A stretch of DNA of 64,000 bases from Luteimonas rhizosphaerae (GCF_002849595.1 NZ_NRQR01000012.1:143328-207327), one strand, 5' to 3'. Counted from the first letter of the stretch, positions 45,546-57,300 are shown. The notes: generated from the sequence alone by a model not told the origin. Numbers and translations are program-made.

Positions 45546-47685
45546 ATGACACCCGGAGAGACCATCCTGCCGCCCCCCGCGCCCGTCGAGGACACGATTC
45601 CCGACTACCTGCGCGAGCTCGAAGTGGCCGCTGCCTATCTGCCCGTCGAGCAGCAGGCGCGCCTGCGACGGGCGTGGCAGGTCGGCGCCGCCGCGCATGC
45701 GGACCAGACGCGTAAATCCGGCGAGCCCTACATCACCCATCCGGTGGCGGTGGCCGCGGTGCTGGCCGAACAGAAGGTCGACGTCGAGACCCTGGTCGCG
45801 GCGATCCTGCACGACACCATCGAGGACACGCCGCTGACGCGCGAGCAGCTGGCGGCGGAGTTCGGCGAGACCGTGGCGGAGCTCGTCGAAGGCGTCACCA
45901 AGCTCGACAAGATCAAGTTCAGCAGCCGCCAGGAAGCGGCGGCCGAGAGCTTCCGCAAGATGATGCTGGCGATGGCGCGCGACCTGCGCGTGATCCTGAT
46001 CAAGCTCGCCGACCGCCTGCACAACATGCGCACTCTAGGGGCGCAGCCGGGGCCGGCGCGCGAGCGCATCGCGCGCGAGACGCTCGAGGTCTATGCGCCG
46101 ATCGCCCAGCGCCTGGGCATGAACAAGATCAAGGCCGAGCTGCAGGATCTCGGCTTCCATGCGCTGTATCCGATCCGCCACATGGTGCTGGAGAAGCGCA
46201 CGCGCAACCAGCCGCTGGTGCGGCGCGAAGCGCTGGCGAGCATCGAGGCGCAGCTGGCGCAGCGGCTGACCAGCGCGGGGCTGCAGTACCGCCTGGTAGG
46301 CCGGGTGAAATCGCCCTGGAGCATCTACAACAAGATGCAGAACGAAGGGAAAACCTTCACCCAGGTGATGGACGTCTTCGGCTACCGCATCATCGTCGGC
46401 TCGGCCGCGGACTGCTACCACGCGCTCGGCGTCGCGCATTCGGTGTTCAAGCCGCTGGACGGGCGTTTCCGCGACTTCATCGCGATCCCCAAGGCCAACG
46501 GCTACCAGTCGCTGCACACGGTGCTGTTCGGGCCCTACGGCGCGCCGATCGAAGTGCAGATCCGCACCGAGGAAATGGACCTGATCGCCGAGCGCGGCAT
46601 CGCCGCGCACTGGGCCTACAAGCACGGCGGCGACGGCCCCAACAGCGCGCAGTCGCGGGCGCATTCGTGGATCGCGGGGCTGCTGGAGTCGCAGCGTGCG
46701 ACGGGTTCGTCGCTGGAATTCCTCGAGAACGTCAAGGTCGACCTGTTCCCCGACGAGGTCTACCTGTTCACGCCGAAGGGCGACATCATGTCGCTGCCGC
46801 GCAATTCGACGACGCTCGATTTCGCGTATGCCCGCGCGCGTCGACGGCAAGCTGGTGCCGCTGCGCACCCAGCTGGTCAGCGGCCAGCGCGTGTCGATCG
46901 TCACCGCCAAATCCTCGATGCCGCGGCCGCAGTGGCTGGAGTTCGTCGTCACTGGCAAGGCGCGGACCGCGATCCGCGCGCAGCTCAAGAACCTGCAGCA
47001 CGAGGACGCGGTGCAGCTCGGCCATCGCATGCTCGACCGCGCGCTGGAACTGCTCGGCACCTCGCTCGACCGCCTGCCGCAGGAGCGGCTGGACGCGTAC
47101 CTGGCCGAGGCGCGCTACCCGCGCCTCGAGGAATTGATGGCCGACATCGCGCTCGGCAACTGGATGCCGGCGCAGGTCGCGCATGCATTGGCGCAACGCG
47201 ATCCGGGCGACGACGAGACCGATGAGCGCACGCCGCTGCGCCCGGGCGAGACGATCCGCATCCGCGGCGACGAACGCGGCGTAGTGTCGTTCGCGAACTG
47301 CTGCATGCCGATTCCCGGCGACGACATCATGGGTTACCACACGACCGGCCGCGGCATCGTCGTGCACCGGCTCGACTGCCCCAACGTTGCCGAGTTCCGC
47401 AAGTCGCCCGAACGCTGGGTCGCGATCAGCTGGGACCGCGAGGTCGTCGGCGACTACAACGTCGCGCTGCGCATCGAGGTCGAGAACCATCCCGGCGTGC
47501 TGGCGCAGGTGGCGGCGGCGATCGCGCGCGCGGGCTCGAACATCGATGGCGTGGAGTACCTCGAGCGCGACAGTACGATCGCCGCGATCCGCTTCTCGAT
47601 CGAGGTCAAGCATCGCCAGCACCTGGCCGACGTGATCCGCAAGACGCGGCGCCTGCCGGTGGTGCACGGCGTCCAGCGGATGTGA
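45546..47685 (+). pseudogene. spoT: bifunctional (p)ppGpp synthetase/hydrolase with ~32-nt deletion in the TGS domain
   Basis: The gene is SpoT/RelA-type: an N-terminal HD hydrolase (HDTIEDT near residues 93-99, KLADRLHNMRTL), then the synthetase (GRVKSPWSIYNKM, VFGYRIIVG, FKDFIA-like FRDFIAIPKANGYQSLHT), then the start of TGS (VYLFTPKGDIMSLPRNSTTLDFAYA, ending at 46832, residue 429). The next authentic residues, ARVDGKLVPLRTQL, are in another frame and lead through the rest of TGS, the helical and zinc-finger-like region and ACT to the stop at 47685. The intervening VHTD-x-G-type core is missing. A loss of 32 nt fits the family and restores 723 codons plus stop. As it stands translation gives 429 true residues plus 130 out-of-frame ones, ending at 47225. 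The catalytic half is intact; regulation by the C-terminal half would be lost. Confidence 0.85.
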
Positions 47686-47702
47686 TGCGGGGCGCGGGAC
47701 GC

Positions 47703-47708
47703 TAGAAT
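47703..47708 (+). promoter_or_regulatory. ridA: candidate ridA -10 (TAGAAT)
   Basis: TAGAAT followed by CCGGAGTCCC lies 28 nt before the ridA ATG. Confidence 0.4.
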
Positions 47709-47736
47709 CCGGAGTCCCTTTTCCGACGGTCCGCCC

Positions 47737-48120
47737 ATGCCCCGCACGCCCATCAGCACGCCCGACGCGCCGGCCGCGATCGGTCCGTATTCCCAGGCCA
47801 CGCGCGCCGGCAACACAGTGTATTTCTCCGGCCAGATTCCGCTTGACCCGGTCAGCGGCGCGCTCGTCGACGGCGACATGACGGTGCAGGCGCGGCGTGC
47901 GTTCGAGAACCTCAAGGCCGTGGCCGAAGCCGCCGGTGGCGGGCTGCAGGACATCGTGCGCGTCGGTCTGTACGTGACCGATCTCGGGCAGTTCGCCGCC
48001 GTCAATGCGGTGATGGCGGAATTCTTCGAGGCGCCGTATCCCGCGCGGTCGACGATCGAAGTGCCGGCGTTGCCGAAGGGCGCCGCGTTCGAGGTCGACG
48101 CGGTGATGGTGCTCGACTGA
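47737..48120 (+). CDS. ridA: RidA family reactive intermediate deaminase
   Basis: The 127-aa RidA hydrolyses reactive enamine/imine intermediates from PLP enzymes. Signatures are AAIGPYSQATRAGNTVYFSGQIPLDP in outline, QARRAFENLKAVAEAAGG, VGLYVTDL and PARSTIEVPALPKGA (the catalytic Arg). It lies between spoT and recG in the order spoT-ridA-recG known from gammaproteobacteria. Confidence 0.95.
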   Translation: MPRTPISTPDAPAAIGPYSQATRAGNTVYFSGQIPLDPVSGALVDGDMTVQARRAFENLKAVAEAAGGGLQDIVRVGLYVTDLGQFAAVNAVMAEFFEAPYPARSTIEVPALPKGAAFEVDAVMVLD

Positions 48121-48139
48121 GCCTGTCGGGCGCCGGCAC

Positions 48140-50239
48140 GTGAGCCGCTCCGCGCCCGTGCTGGCCGCCGCCGGCGATGCGCCACTGTCCGCGTTGCCGG
48201 GTATCGGCCCCAAGGTCGCGGAGAAGTTCGCCGCGCGCGGGCTGGTGACGGTCGGCGACCTGTGGCTGCACCTGCCGCGGCAGTACGAGGACCGGACCCA
48301 CATCACCGCGCTGCGCGATCTGCGTGGCGGCGTGCCGGCCCAGGTCGAAGGTGACGTGGTCGCGCTGGATCGCGGTTTCCGCCGGCGGCCGATGCTGCGG
48401 GTCGCAATCGACGACGGGTCCGGCGCCACGCTCGTGCTGCGGTTCTTCCATTTCCGTGCCGCCCAGGTCGCGCAGTTCGCGGTCGGCACGCGCCTGCGCT
48501 GTTTCGGCACGCCGCGTCCCGGCCAGCAGGGGCTGGAGATCGTGCATCCGAGCTACAGCGTCGTCGATGCGCAGGACGAGGCCGTGCTCGGCGATGCGCT
48601 CGACCCGGTGTATCCCGCGCTCGAAGGCGTCGGGCCCGTCACGCTGCGTCGTCTGATCGGTCTCGCGCTCGACCGCCTGCCCGCCGACGACGCGCTGGAG
48701 CTGCTGCCTGCGGCGGTGCTGCAGGCGCACGGGCTGCCGTCGCTGCGCACGGCGCTGCTGACGGTGCATCGTCCGCCGCAGGATGTCGACCTGTCGGCGT
48801 TGCTGGTCGGTACCCATCCGGCGCAACGCCGCCTCGCGCTCGAGGAAATGCTGGCCCACCACCTCAGCCTGCGCCGGCAGCGTGCCGCGCTGCAGGCGCA
48901 CGCGGCGCCGGTGTTGCGCCCGGGCGACCTGGCGCGCCGGCTGCAGGCGGCGCTGCCCTTCGCGCTGACCGGCGCGCAGCAGCGCGTCCACGAGGACATC
49001 CTGCGTGACCTCGCGCGCGACCGGCCGATGTTGCGCCTGGTGCAGGGCGATGTCGGCAGCGGCAAGACCGTGGTCGCCCCGCTGGCGGCGATGGCGGCGA
49101 TCGACAGAGGCCGCCAGGCGCCCCTGATGACGCCGACCGAACTCCTGGCCGAACAGCACTTCCACAATCTGCGCGGCTGGCTGGAACCGCTCGGCGTCCC
49201 GGTCGGCTGGCTCGCCGGCAAGGTCACTGGCAAGGCCCGCGCCGCGACCGCGGCCGGCATCGCCTCGGGAGCGTTTCCGATGGTCGTCGGCACCCACGCG
49301 CTGATGCAGCAGAGCGTCGCCTTCCACGATCTCGCGCTCGCGATCATCGACGAGCAGCACCGCTTCGGCGTGCACCAGCGGCTGGCGTTGCGCGACAAGG
49401 GCGCGAGCGCCGACAGCGTGCCGCACCAGCTGGTGATGACCGCGACGCCGATTCCGCGCACGCTGGCGATGTCCGCGTACGCCGATCTCGACGTCTCGGC
49501 CATCGACGAACTGCCGCCGGGGCGCACGCCGGTGCAGACCGTCGTGCTCAGCGCCGAACGCCGGCAGGCGCTGATCGACCGCATCCGCGTCGCCTGCGCC
49601 GAAGGCCGGCAGGCCTACTGGGTCTGCACCCTGATCGACGAATCCGACGAGGTCGTCGCGCAGGCGGCGCAGACGACGTGGGAGCTGCTGTCCGCGTCGC
49701 TGCCCGAACTGCGCGTGGGGTTCGTCCACGGTCGCCTGAAGCCCGCGGAAAAACAGGCCGCCATGCTCGCGTTCAAGGCCGGCTCGCTCGACCTGCTGGT
49801 CGCGACGACCGTCATCGAAGTGGGCGTCGACGTGCCCAACGCGTCGCTGATGATCGTGGAGAACGCCGAGCGCCTCGGGCTCGCGCAGCTGCACCAGTTG
49901 CGCGGACGCGTCGGACGCGGCAGCGCGGCTTCGAGCTGCGTGCTGCTCTACCAGGCGCCGCTGTCGCGGACCGCCCGCGAGCGCCTCGACACCATGCGCG
50001 CGACCAGCGACGGCTTCGTCATCGCCGAGAAGGATCTCGAACTGCGCGGCCCCGGCGAGCTGCTCGGCACGCGCCAGACCGGGCTCGCGGAATTCCGTCT
50101 AGCGGATCTGGCCCGCGATGCCGATCTGCTGCCGACCGTGCACGAGGTCGGCGATGCCCTGTTGCGCGATGCACCGGCGCTCGCCGATCGCATCGTCTCG
50201 CGCTGGATCGGCGGCGCCGCACGCTACGCGGCGGCCTGA
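48140..50239 (+). CDS. recG: ATP-dependent DNA helicase RecG
   Basis: The 699-aa helicase rescues stalled forks and branch-migrates junctions. An N-terminal wedge domain (ALPGIGPKVAEKFAARGL, then the OB fold) precedes the helicase core with the Walker A GDVGSGKTVV near residue 304, DEQHRFG as the Walker B, TATPIPRTL and the C-terminal RGRVGRGS motif. The length matches E. coli RecG (693 aa). It starts at a GTG 19 bp after ridA. Confidence 0.95.
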   Translation: MSRSAPVLAAAGDAPLSALPGIGPKVAEKFAARGLVTVGDLWLHLPRQYEDRTHITALRDLRGGVPAQVEGDVVALDRGFRRRPMLRVAIDDGSGATLVLRFFHFRAAQVAQFAVGTRLRCFGTPRPGQQGLEIVHPSYSVVDAQDEAVLGDALDPVYPALEGVGPVTLRRLIGLALDRLPADDALELLPAAVLQAHGLPSLRTALLTVHRPPQDVDLSALLVGTHPAQRRLALEEMLAHHLSLRRQRAALQAHAAPVLRPGDLARRLQAALPFALTGAQQRVHEDILRDLARDRPMLRLVQGDVGSGKTVVAPLAAMAAIDRGRQAPLMTPTELLAEQHFHNLRGWLEPLGVPVGWLAGKVTGKARAATAAGIASGAFPMVVGTHALMQQSVAFHDLALAIIDEQHRFGVHQRLALRDKGASADSVPHQLVMTATPIPRTLAMSAYADLDVSAIDELPPGRTPVQTVVLSAERRQALIDRIRVACAEGRQAYWVCTLIDESDEVVAQAAQTTWELLSASLPELRVGFVHGRLKPAEKQAAMLAFKAGSLDLLVATTVIEVGVDVPNASLMIVENAERLGLAQLHQLRGRVGRGSAASSCVLLYQAPLSRTARERLDTMRATSDGFVIAEKDLELRGPGELLGTRQTGLAEFRLADLARDADLLPTVHEVGDALLRDAPALADRIVSRWIGGAARYAAA

Positions 50240-50337
50240 GGCGGTCAACACCACGTGCTGCATCGGAATACTGGCCTGATTTAGTCGGCCGAGCGGAAAT
50301 GAAACTCCGCCAATTCACCTATCTGTATTGGCGGGTC

Positions 50338-50350
50338 TATCGTCTGATTG
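50338..50350 (+). promoter_or_regulatory. candidate regulatory box upstream of the response regulator
   Basis: TATCGTCTGATTG shares 11 bases (ATCGTCTGATT) with the adhesin upstream region (51182-51192). It lies 157 nt before the response regulator ATG. It is a candidate binding site for the LuxR-type regulator itself (autoregulation). Confidence 0.45.
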
Positions 50351-50495
50351 CCTGCCCGGGTTTGCCGCGACTATCCCGCTGCATTATCGTGGCGCGGTGA
50401 TCGAGGCCCGCGCGTCGCATCACGCTGGTGATCAGGACGGTCATAAACGTGTCCTCCTCGTGTTGGACGAGGCTCACGCCTAGTAGGAGAGCGGC

Positions 50496-51149
50496 ATGGC
50501 AACAGGGACTGTGCGTGTGTTTCTGGCGGACGATCATCCACTGGTACGTGTGGGTGTCCGCGTCGAACTGGCGAAGACCGCCGGTGCATTCGTACTGGCG
50601 GGCGAAGCGGAGACCGGCGCGGCCTTGCTGGCGCTGCTCGCCGTTTCGCGGCCGGGCGATCTGCTCATCACCGATTTCTGCATGCCCTCGCGCGCCGCAC
50701 GCGCCTGCGACGGCCTGTCGTTGCTGTCGACGCTCGCGCGGCAGTGGCCGGATGTCCGCACCATCGTGCTGACGGACGTCGATAATCCCGCGCTTCTGCG
50801 CGCGATCGCCGAAACCGGGGCGCGCGGGATCGTCGCCAAGGCCGCGATGCCGCAGGACCTGATCCAAGCGCTGCGGCGCGTCGCCGTCGACAAGATCCAC
50901 TACTGCCGCGTCACGCGTGTCGCGTTGGACGACGCGGATTGCCTGGCCCATCTGCCGCAGATGTCGCCGCGCGAAACCGAGGTCGTCCGTCTGTTCGTCA
51001 ACGGCATGACCGTCAGCGCCATCGCGATGCGCCTGTCGCGCAGCGTCAAGACCATCAGCCGCCAGAAGAGCGACGCGATGCGGAAACTGGGCGTGGAGAA
51101 CGACTGCCAGCTTTATGCATATGCGCGGGATCATGGTTTGACGCGCTGA
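50496..51149 (+). CDS. LuxR-type (NarL family) response regulator
   Basis: The 217-aa regulator has a receiver domain (about residues 1-125) with D12/D13, phosphoacceptor D60 in LLITDFCMP, T93 and K115. It is followed by a LuxR HTH (about 155-215) with SPRETEVVRLFVNGMTVSAIA. The order and HTH resemble RcsB and other NarL-type regulators. The start ATG has a TAGGAGAG Shine-Dalgarno. It precedes a giant trimeric autotransporter, suggesting it controls adhesin expression. No sensor kinase gene is in the window. Confidence 0.9.
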   Translation: MATGTVRVFLADDHPLVRVGVRVELAKTAGAFVLAGEAETGAALLALLAVSRPGDLLITDFCMPSRAARACDGLSLLSTLARQWPDVRTIVLTDVDNPALLRAIAETGARGIVAKAAMPQDLIQALRRVAVDKIHYCRVTRVALDDADCLAHLPQMSPRETEVVRLFVNGMTVSAIAMRLSRSVKTISRQKSDAMRKLGVENDCQLYAYARDHGLTR

Positions 51150-51179
51150 CGACAAAACCGAATGCGATACCCCGTTTGA

Positions 51180-51193
51180 GAATCGTCTGATTC
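51180..51193 (+). promoter_or_regulatory. inverted repeat upstream of the adhesin
   Basis: GAATC-GTCT-GATTC is a perfect inverted repeat with a 4-nt spacer, 155 nt before the adhesin ATG. The core ATCGTCTGATT recurs upstream of the adjacent response regulator. A GATTAT (51213-51218) downstream could be a -10, which would place the repeat next to the -35 position. Confidence 0.5.
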
Positions 51194-51347
51194 CCGGCGT
51201 TACCTCCCCCCTGATTATCTGAAGCCACGCGTCGGGATCACCGATGCAGCCGGATCTTCGGTGGGGCAATGGTTCCATTTGCGCATCCCGGGACGCGTCC
51301 CGTTGCGCGTCCCCGCCTCCTCACTTAATGGCAGGGAGTAACGCGCA

Positions 51348-54300
51348 ATGAACCGAGTCTTCCGCAAGGTCTGGAATCGGACGCTGGGAATCGTGGTCGT
51401 GGCATCGGAACTGGCGAAGCAGGGGGGCGTCGCGGCCGTTTGCGGCGACCGGCGCCGTGTCCCCGTGCTGACGGCACTGGCAGTCGGCCTGCTGTGCGCC
51501 GCGCCGGTCTTCGGACAGACGGCGGCAGGTGCGGACGCGGCCGATGGCGATGCGGTGGCCGAAGCGGTCGAGCGCCATTTGCAGGAGCTCGACGACAACG
51601 CGCAGGACCGCACGTCCTCGCTGCTCTTCAGCAGCAGCCTGATGTCGGCGGAGTTCCAGCCGCGCTCGACTGCGGGGGGCGGGATGGTCGCTCCGACGGG
51701 CGTCATCAATCCCGGCGGCCTGACCGGCGGCACGTTGCCGGGACTGGTCAACTACCTGCAGCAGTTCCTGGTCGGCGGGAACTACCAGCAGTGCGGTTTG
51801 CTGGGCAACGGACAGCTGCTTCCGACGGAGTGCCTCACGATCTCGCGCGCGAATTTCCGCTACGCGTTCACCGGCGTGAACCTGCTGGGCGTCGACCTGC
51901 TCACCCTTCCCAACGTTGCCGATCTCAACGGAAACCGGCCTTCGGATCACACGACGATTCTCGGGCGCGCCTCGTCGGAGAGCTATCTCACCGTGACGAA
52001 TGCCCAGTACGGTGCGCAGAACAACACGCCGACCTGCACCATCGCCGGCATCGTCGGCGTCTGCGTCCCGGGCGTGAGCACCTACACCTGGTCGACGCTG
52101 CCCGCGCAGGACTTCCAGATCATCGTCGGCGACGGCGCGGCGGCCAACGGCTCCAACACCGTGGTCATGGGCACGAATGCGACCCATCGCCTTCCGTCGA
52201 CGGCCTGGACCGGCACGGGTGCGCCGGACGGCAACTACGCGGCGCGACTCGGCAATGCCGTGGTCGTCGGCCATGGCGCGAACGGCACCGCCGACCGGCA
52301 GGTGATCCTGGGCGCGAATGCCTCGTCGACCCACGTCAACAGCGTGGCGCTCGGCGCCAACGCGACGACCGGGCGCGGCGCCCTGACCGGCTACACCGCG
52401 CCGGGGCTCGCCGCCACGCGCTCGTCGGTCGGCTCGGTGTCGATCGGCTCGGGCGCCAGCACGCGCCAGCTGACCAACGTGGCGGCCGGCACGCAGGCGA
52501 CGGACGCGGTCAACGTGGAACAGATGCAGGGCCTGGTCGCCGAGGTCAACGAGGGCAATGCGCTGGCGGTCGCCTACGACACGGCCGATCGCGACACGAT
52601 CACGCTGGACCCGGGCGGCACGATCATCGCGAACCTGGCGCCCGGTGCGATCACCGCCGGCAGCACCCAGGCCGTCAACGGCGCCCAGCTTTTCGGCGTC
52701 GCCGAGTCGGTCGCGGGCGGGCTGGGCGGAGGCGCGGCGGTCGCGGCGGACGGCACGGTCACCGCGCCGACCTACGTGCTGCAGGACGGCGCGGTGACCG
52801 CCAGCGACGTCGGCACTGCGTTCGCGAATGTCGACGCGCGCACGACGACCAACACCACCGACATCACCAATCTCACCAACGGCACCGCAGGCCTGGTGCA
52901 GCAGGATGCGGACACGCTGGCGATCACGGTGGCGGGGGCGACCGGCGGTACCACGGTCGACTTCACGAACAGCGGCGGTGGCGCGCGCACCCTCGACGGC
53001 GTGGCGGGCGGCCTGGTCGCGTCGGGCAGCAACCAGGCGGTCAACGGCGCGCAGCTGTTCTCCGCCAATGCGGCGATCGCCAGCCATCTGGGCGGCGGCG
53101 CGGTCGCCAACGCCGACGGCGCCGTCAGTGCGCCCTCCTATTCGATCGCGGGAACCAGCTACGACTCGGCCGGCACCGCGTTCGCAGCGATCGATGGCGC
53201 GCTGGCGGACGCCGCGGAGACCGCGTTGTTCGCCGTCGAATACGACACCGATGCCGGCGGCGCCCCGGATCTCGGTCGCATCACCCTCGGTGCGCCCGGG
53301 ACGCCGACGACTATCGGCAACCTCGCGGCAGGCGTGGCAGCGGACGAAGCGGTGAATGTCGGGCAGCTGGCGCCCGTCGTCGCCGGTCTGGGTGGCGGGG
53401 CGGCGATCGATCCGACCACGGGGGCGGTGACCGGGCCGACGTACACGCTCGACGACGGCACCGGCGCGGCGGTGGCCTTCGACACTGTCGGCGGCGCGCT
53501 GACCAATCTCGACGGCCGCACCAGCGACAACACGACCAACATCACGACGCTGCTCGCCGGCACCGCCGGTCTGGTGCAGCAGGCGGACGCCACCGCGCCG
53601 GTGACCGTGGCCGCGGCCACCGGCGGTGATGTCGTCGACTTCGGCAACGTCGACGGCGACAGCCGGGTCCTGGATGGCGTGGCGGCTGGCACGGTCACGG
53701 CCGGCAGCACGCAGGCGATCAATGGCGGCCAGCTCGCGGGCGTCGCGGGCAGCGTCGCCACGCACCTGGGCGGGGGCGCGACGGTGGCGGCCGATGGCGC
53801 GGTGACCGCGCCGGCCTACGACATCCGCGGCGCCAGCTTCGACAATGTCGGCGCGGCGTTCGCTGCCGTGGACACGGCGTTCGACGCGGTCGGCGAAGGC
53901 GTCGATGAACTCGCCGAGCTCGCCGTGCGCTACGACACCGATGCCGGCGGCGACCCGGATTTCACCCGCATCAGCCTGCAAGGCGCGGGCGGCACCGCGG
54001 TCGGCAATGTGGCCGCGGGCGTGGCGGCCGACGAGGCGGTGAACGTCGGCCAGCTGGCACCCGTCGTTTCTGGTCTGGGCGGCGGTGCGGCGATCGATCC
54101 GACGACCGGCGCTGTCACCGGCCCGACCTACACGCTCGACGACGGCTTCGGCGCGCCGGAGGATTTCGACAATGTCGGCGGCGCGCTGGCCAATCTCGAT
54201 GTGCGCACCAGCGACAACACGACCAACGTCAATGCATTGCTGGCGGGCACGGCCGGCCTGGTGCAGCAGGACGCGGCGTCACTGGTCATCCGGGTCGGCG

Positions 54301-57300
54301 GGCAGACGCTGGGCACCGAGGTCGACATCTCCGATGCCGTCGGCGACGGCCGCCGTCTGGCCGGTGTCGCCGACGCGACCGAGGCGACGGATGCCGTCAA
54401 CCTGGGGCAGCTGGCCGCGGTCGGAGGCAGCGTCGCCACGCATCTCGGCGGGGGCGCGACGGTGGCGGTCGACGGCACGGTGACTGCGCCGGCCTACGAC
54501 ATCCGCGGCGCCAGCTTCGACAATGTCGGCGCGGCGTTCGCTGCTGTGGACACGGCGTTCGACGCGGTTGGCGAGGGCGTGGATGAACTCGCCGAGCTCG
54601 CCGTGCGCTACGACACCGATGCCGGCGGTGACCCGGATTTCACCCGCATCAGCCTGCAAGGCACGGGCGGCACGACGATCGGCAATGTGGCCGCGGGCGT
54701 CGCGGCCGACGAGGCGGTGAACGTCGGCCAGTTGGCGCCCGTCGTCGCCGGTCTGGGTGGCGGCGCGGCGATCGATCCGACGAGCGGCGCCGTCACCGGC
54801 CCGACCTACACCCTCGACTCCGGCGCCAACACCGGCGCGACGCTCCAGTACGACAATGTCGGCGCGGCGCTGGGCAATCTGGATGCGCGCGTCGTCAGCA
54901 ATACCGCCCTCATCGTGGGCCTGGACGACAGCGGCGCGTCGAGCTATCTGCGGGTGAACTCGACCGGCGCCGCGGCGCAGGCGATCGGCGCGGACAGCGT
55001 GGCGCTCGGGCAGAACGCGATCGCCAATGGCGATGGCGGTGTCGCCATCGGTCTGAACGCCGTGACCGGCGATGCGGCCGATCCGACCCGCATCAACGAG
55101 GTTGCGATCGGCAACAACGCGCGTGCGACCGCGCAGAACAGCACCGCCGTCGGCGGCGGTGCGATCGCCAGTGGACCGCAGTCGACCGCGTTGGGCTCCA
55201 ATGCGCAGGCCACGGGCAGCAACAGTCTCGCCGTCGGTCGTGGCGCGGTCGCGGGCAGCATCGGAACGGCGGTCGGGATGAACGCCAACGCCGCCGGCAC
55301 GCGCGCGACGGCCTTGGGCCAGGGCGCGCAGGCGGCCGGTACCGATTCGACCGCGCTTGGCCAGTTCGCCTCGGCGAGCGGTGCGAACAGCGTCGCGCTG
55401 GGCCTCGGATCGCTGGCCGACCGCGACAACGCGGTCTCCGTCGGCACCGCGGCAGGCCTGCGCCAGGTGATCAACGTCGGCGACGGCACCGCGGACACCG
55501 ATGCGGTCAACCTGCGCCAACTGACCGCCGTCGAAGCGCAGATCGACGACCTCGATGCGCTCGCCGTGCAGTACGACGATGCGACGCAAACTCGGCTGAC
55601 GCTCGCGGGTGCGGGCGGCACGGTGCTGGCGAACGTCGCAGCAGGCGTCGCGGCGGACGAGGCGGTCAACGTCGGGCAGCTGGCGCCGGTGGTCGAGAGC
55701 CTCGGCGGCGGCGCGGCGATCGATCCGGTGACCGGCGCGGTCACCGGGCCGACCTACACGCTCGACGACGGCAGCGGCACGCCGGTCGATGTCGACACCG
55801 TCGGCGACGCGGTCGCGAACCTGGATGGCCGCACGTCCGGCAACACCACCAGCATCAACAATCTGCTCGCCGGCACCGCCGGCCTGGTGCGGCAGGACCC
55901 GGCGACCGAGGTGCTCACCGTCGGCGCGCAGACCGGCGGCACCCAAGTCGGTTTCGCCAACGACGCAGGAGCTGCGCGCCGACTCACCGGCGTGGCGACC
56001 GGGATCGACGACACCGACGCGGTCAACGTGGTCCAGCTGCGTGATGCGATCGTCGATGTCAACGGCGACAGTGTGTTCGCGGTGCGCTATGCCGACGACG
56101 GCGCCGGCAACCCCGACTACGCGCGGATCGATCTCGCAGGCGCGGCAGGCACGACGCTCGGCAACGTGGCGGCAGGGATCGCGGCGGACGAAGCCGTCAA
56201 TGTCGGCCAGATCTCGCCTCTCATCGACGCGCTTGGCGGCGGCGCAGGACTCGATCCGGGAACGGGCGCGGTCAACGGTCCGAGTTACGAGCTGGACGGC
56301 GGCGCGGTCGTCGCCACCGATGTCGGGACCGCGGTGACCAATCTCGACGGCCGCACGACTGCGAACACCACCAACATCACCAACAACACGACGGACATCA
56401 CCAACCTGCTGGACGGCACGGCAGGGCTCGTGCAGCAGGATCCGGGCACGCTGGTCGTCACGGTCGCGGGGGAAAGCGGTGGGGATGAGGTGAGCCTGGC
56501 CAACGTGGCGGGCGACGCGCGTCGACTCAGCGGCGTCGCAGACGGCATCGAGGACGACGACGCAGCCAACATCGCGCAGCTTCGCGCCGTGGAGGGCCAG
56601 GTCGGCGAACTGGACACCCTGGGCGTGCGCTACGACGCGGCAGATCGCTCCACCATCACCCTGGGCGGAGCCGGCGGAACAACGCTCGACAATCTGGCGG
56701 CGGGCCAGGTGGCTGCCGGCAGCATGCAGGCCATCAACGGCGGCCAGATGCACGCCAGCCTGTCCAGCGTGGCGTCGATTCTGGGAGGCGGGGCGTCCGT
56801 GGATGCGGTGGGCGGCCTGGTATCGCCGGAGTACGGCATCCAGGGTGCGCTCTACACCACCATCGGTAGCGCGCTGTCCGCACTGGATACCGGGTTGTCG
56901 CAAGCGAACACGCGGATCGACAATCTGGCGGTCGGCGGTGGCGTCGAAGATCCGCTGGTCGCCGTCGATGGCGACCGAGACGGCAGTGATGATGCCACCG
57001 CCATGCGCGGAAGCCGCGGTGTGGCGATCGGCTCGGACGCGACCAAGAACGGCGAGTACGGCATCGCGGTCGGCGGCGACAGTTACGCCGCAGGCGATCA
57101 CGACATCGCGATCGGCGGCAACGCCCGGGTCTATGCGGATTTCAGCACGGCATTGGGCACCAATACCGTGGTCACCGAGAACGCCAACGAGGCCGTGGTT
57201 GTCGGCGAAAGCGCAGTCGTTGCGGAAGCGGGGGGCACGGCGCTGGGGCAGGGAGCCTCCGTGACTGCAGAAGGCGCTGTGGCCCTGGGGCAGGATTCGG

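Noticed and set aside
46818..46850. Programmed ribosomal frameshift in spoT
   Set aside because: A frameshift could not restore the missing ~11 TGS residues, and no heptameric slippery sequence with a downstream structure is evident.
53330..55800. Regularly spaced repeats resembling a CRISPR array
   Set aside because: The repeats are long, in frame, diverged and encode YadA-type stalk elements; there are no short identical repeats with unique spacers and no cas genes.
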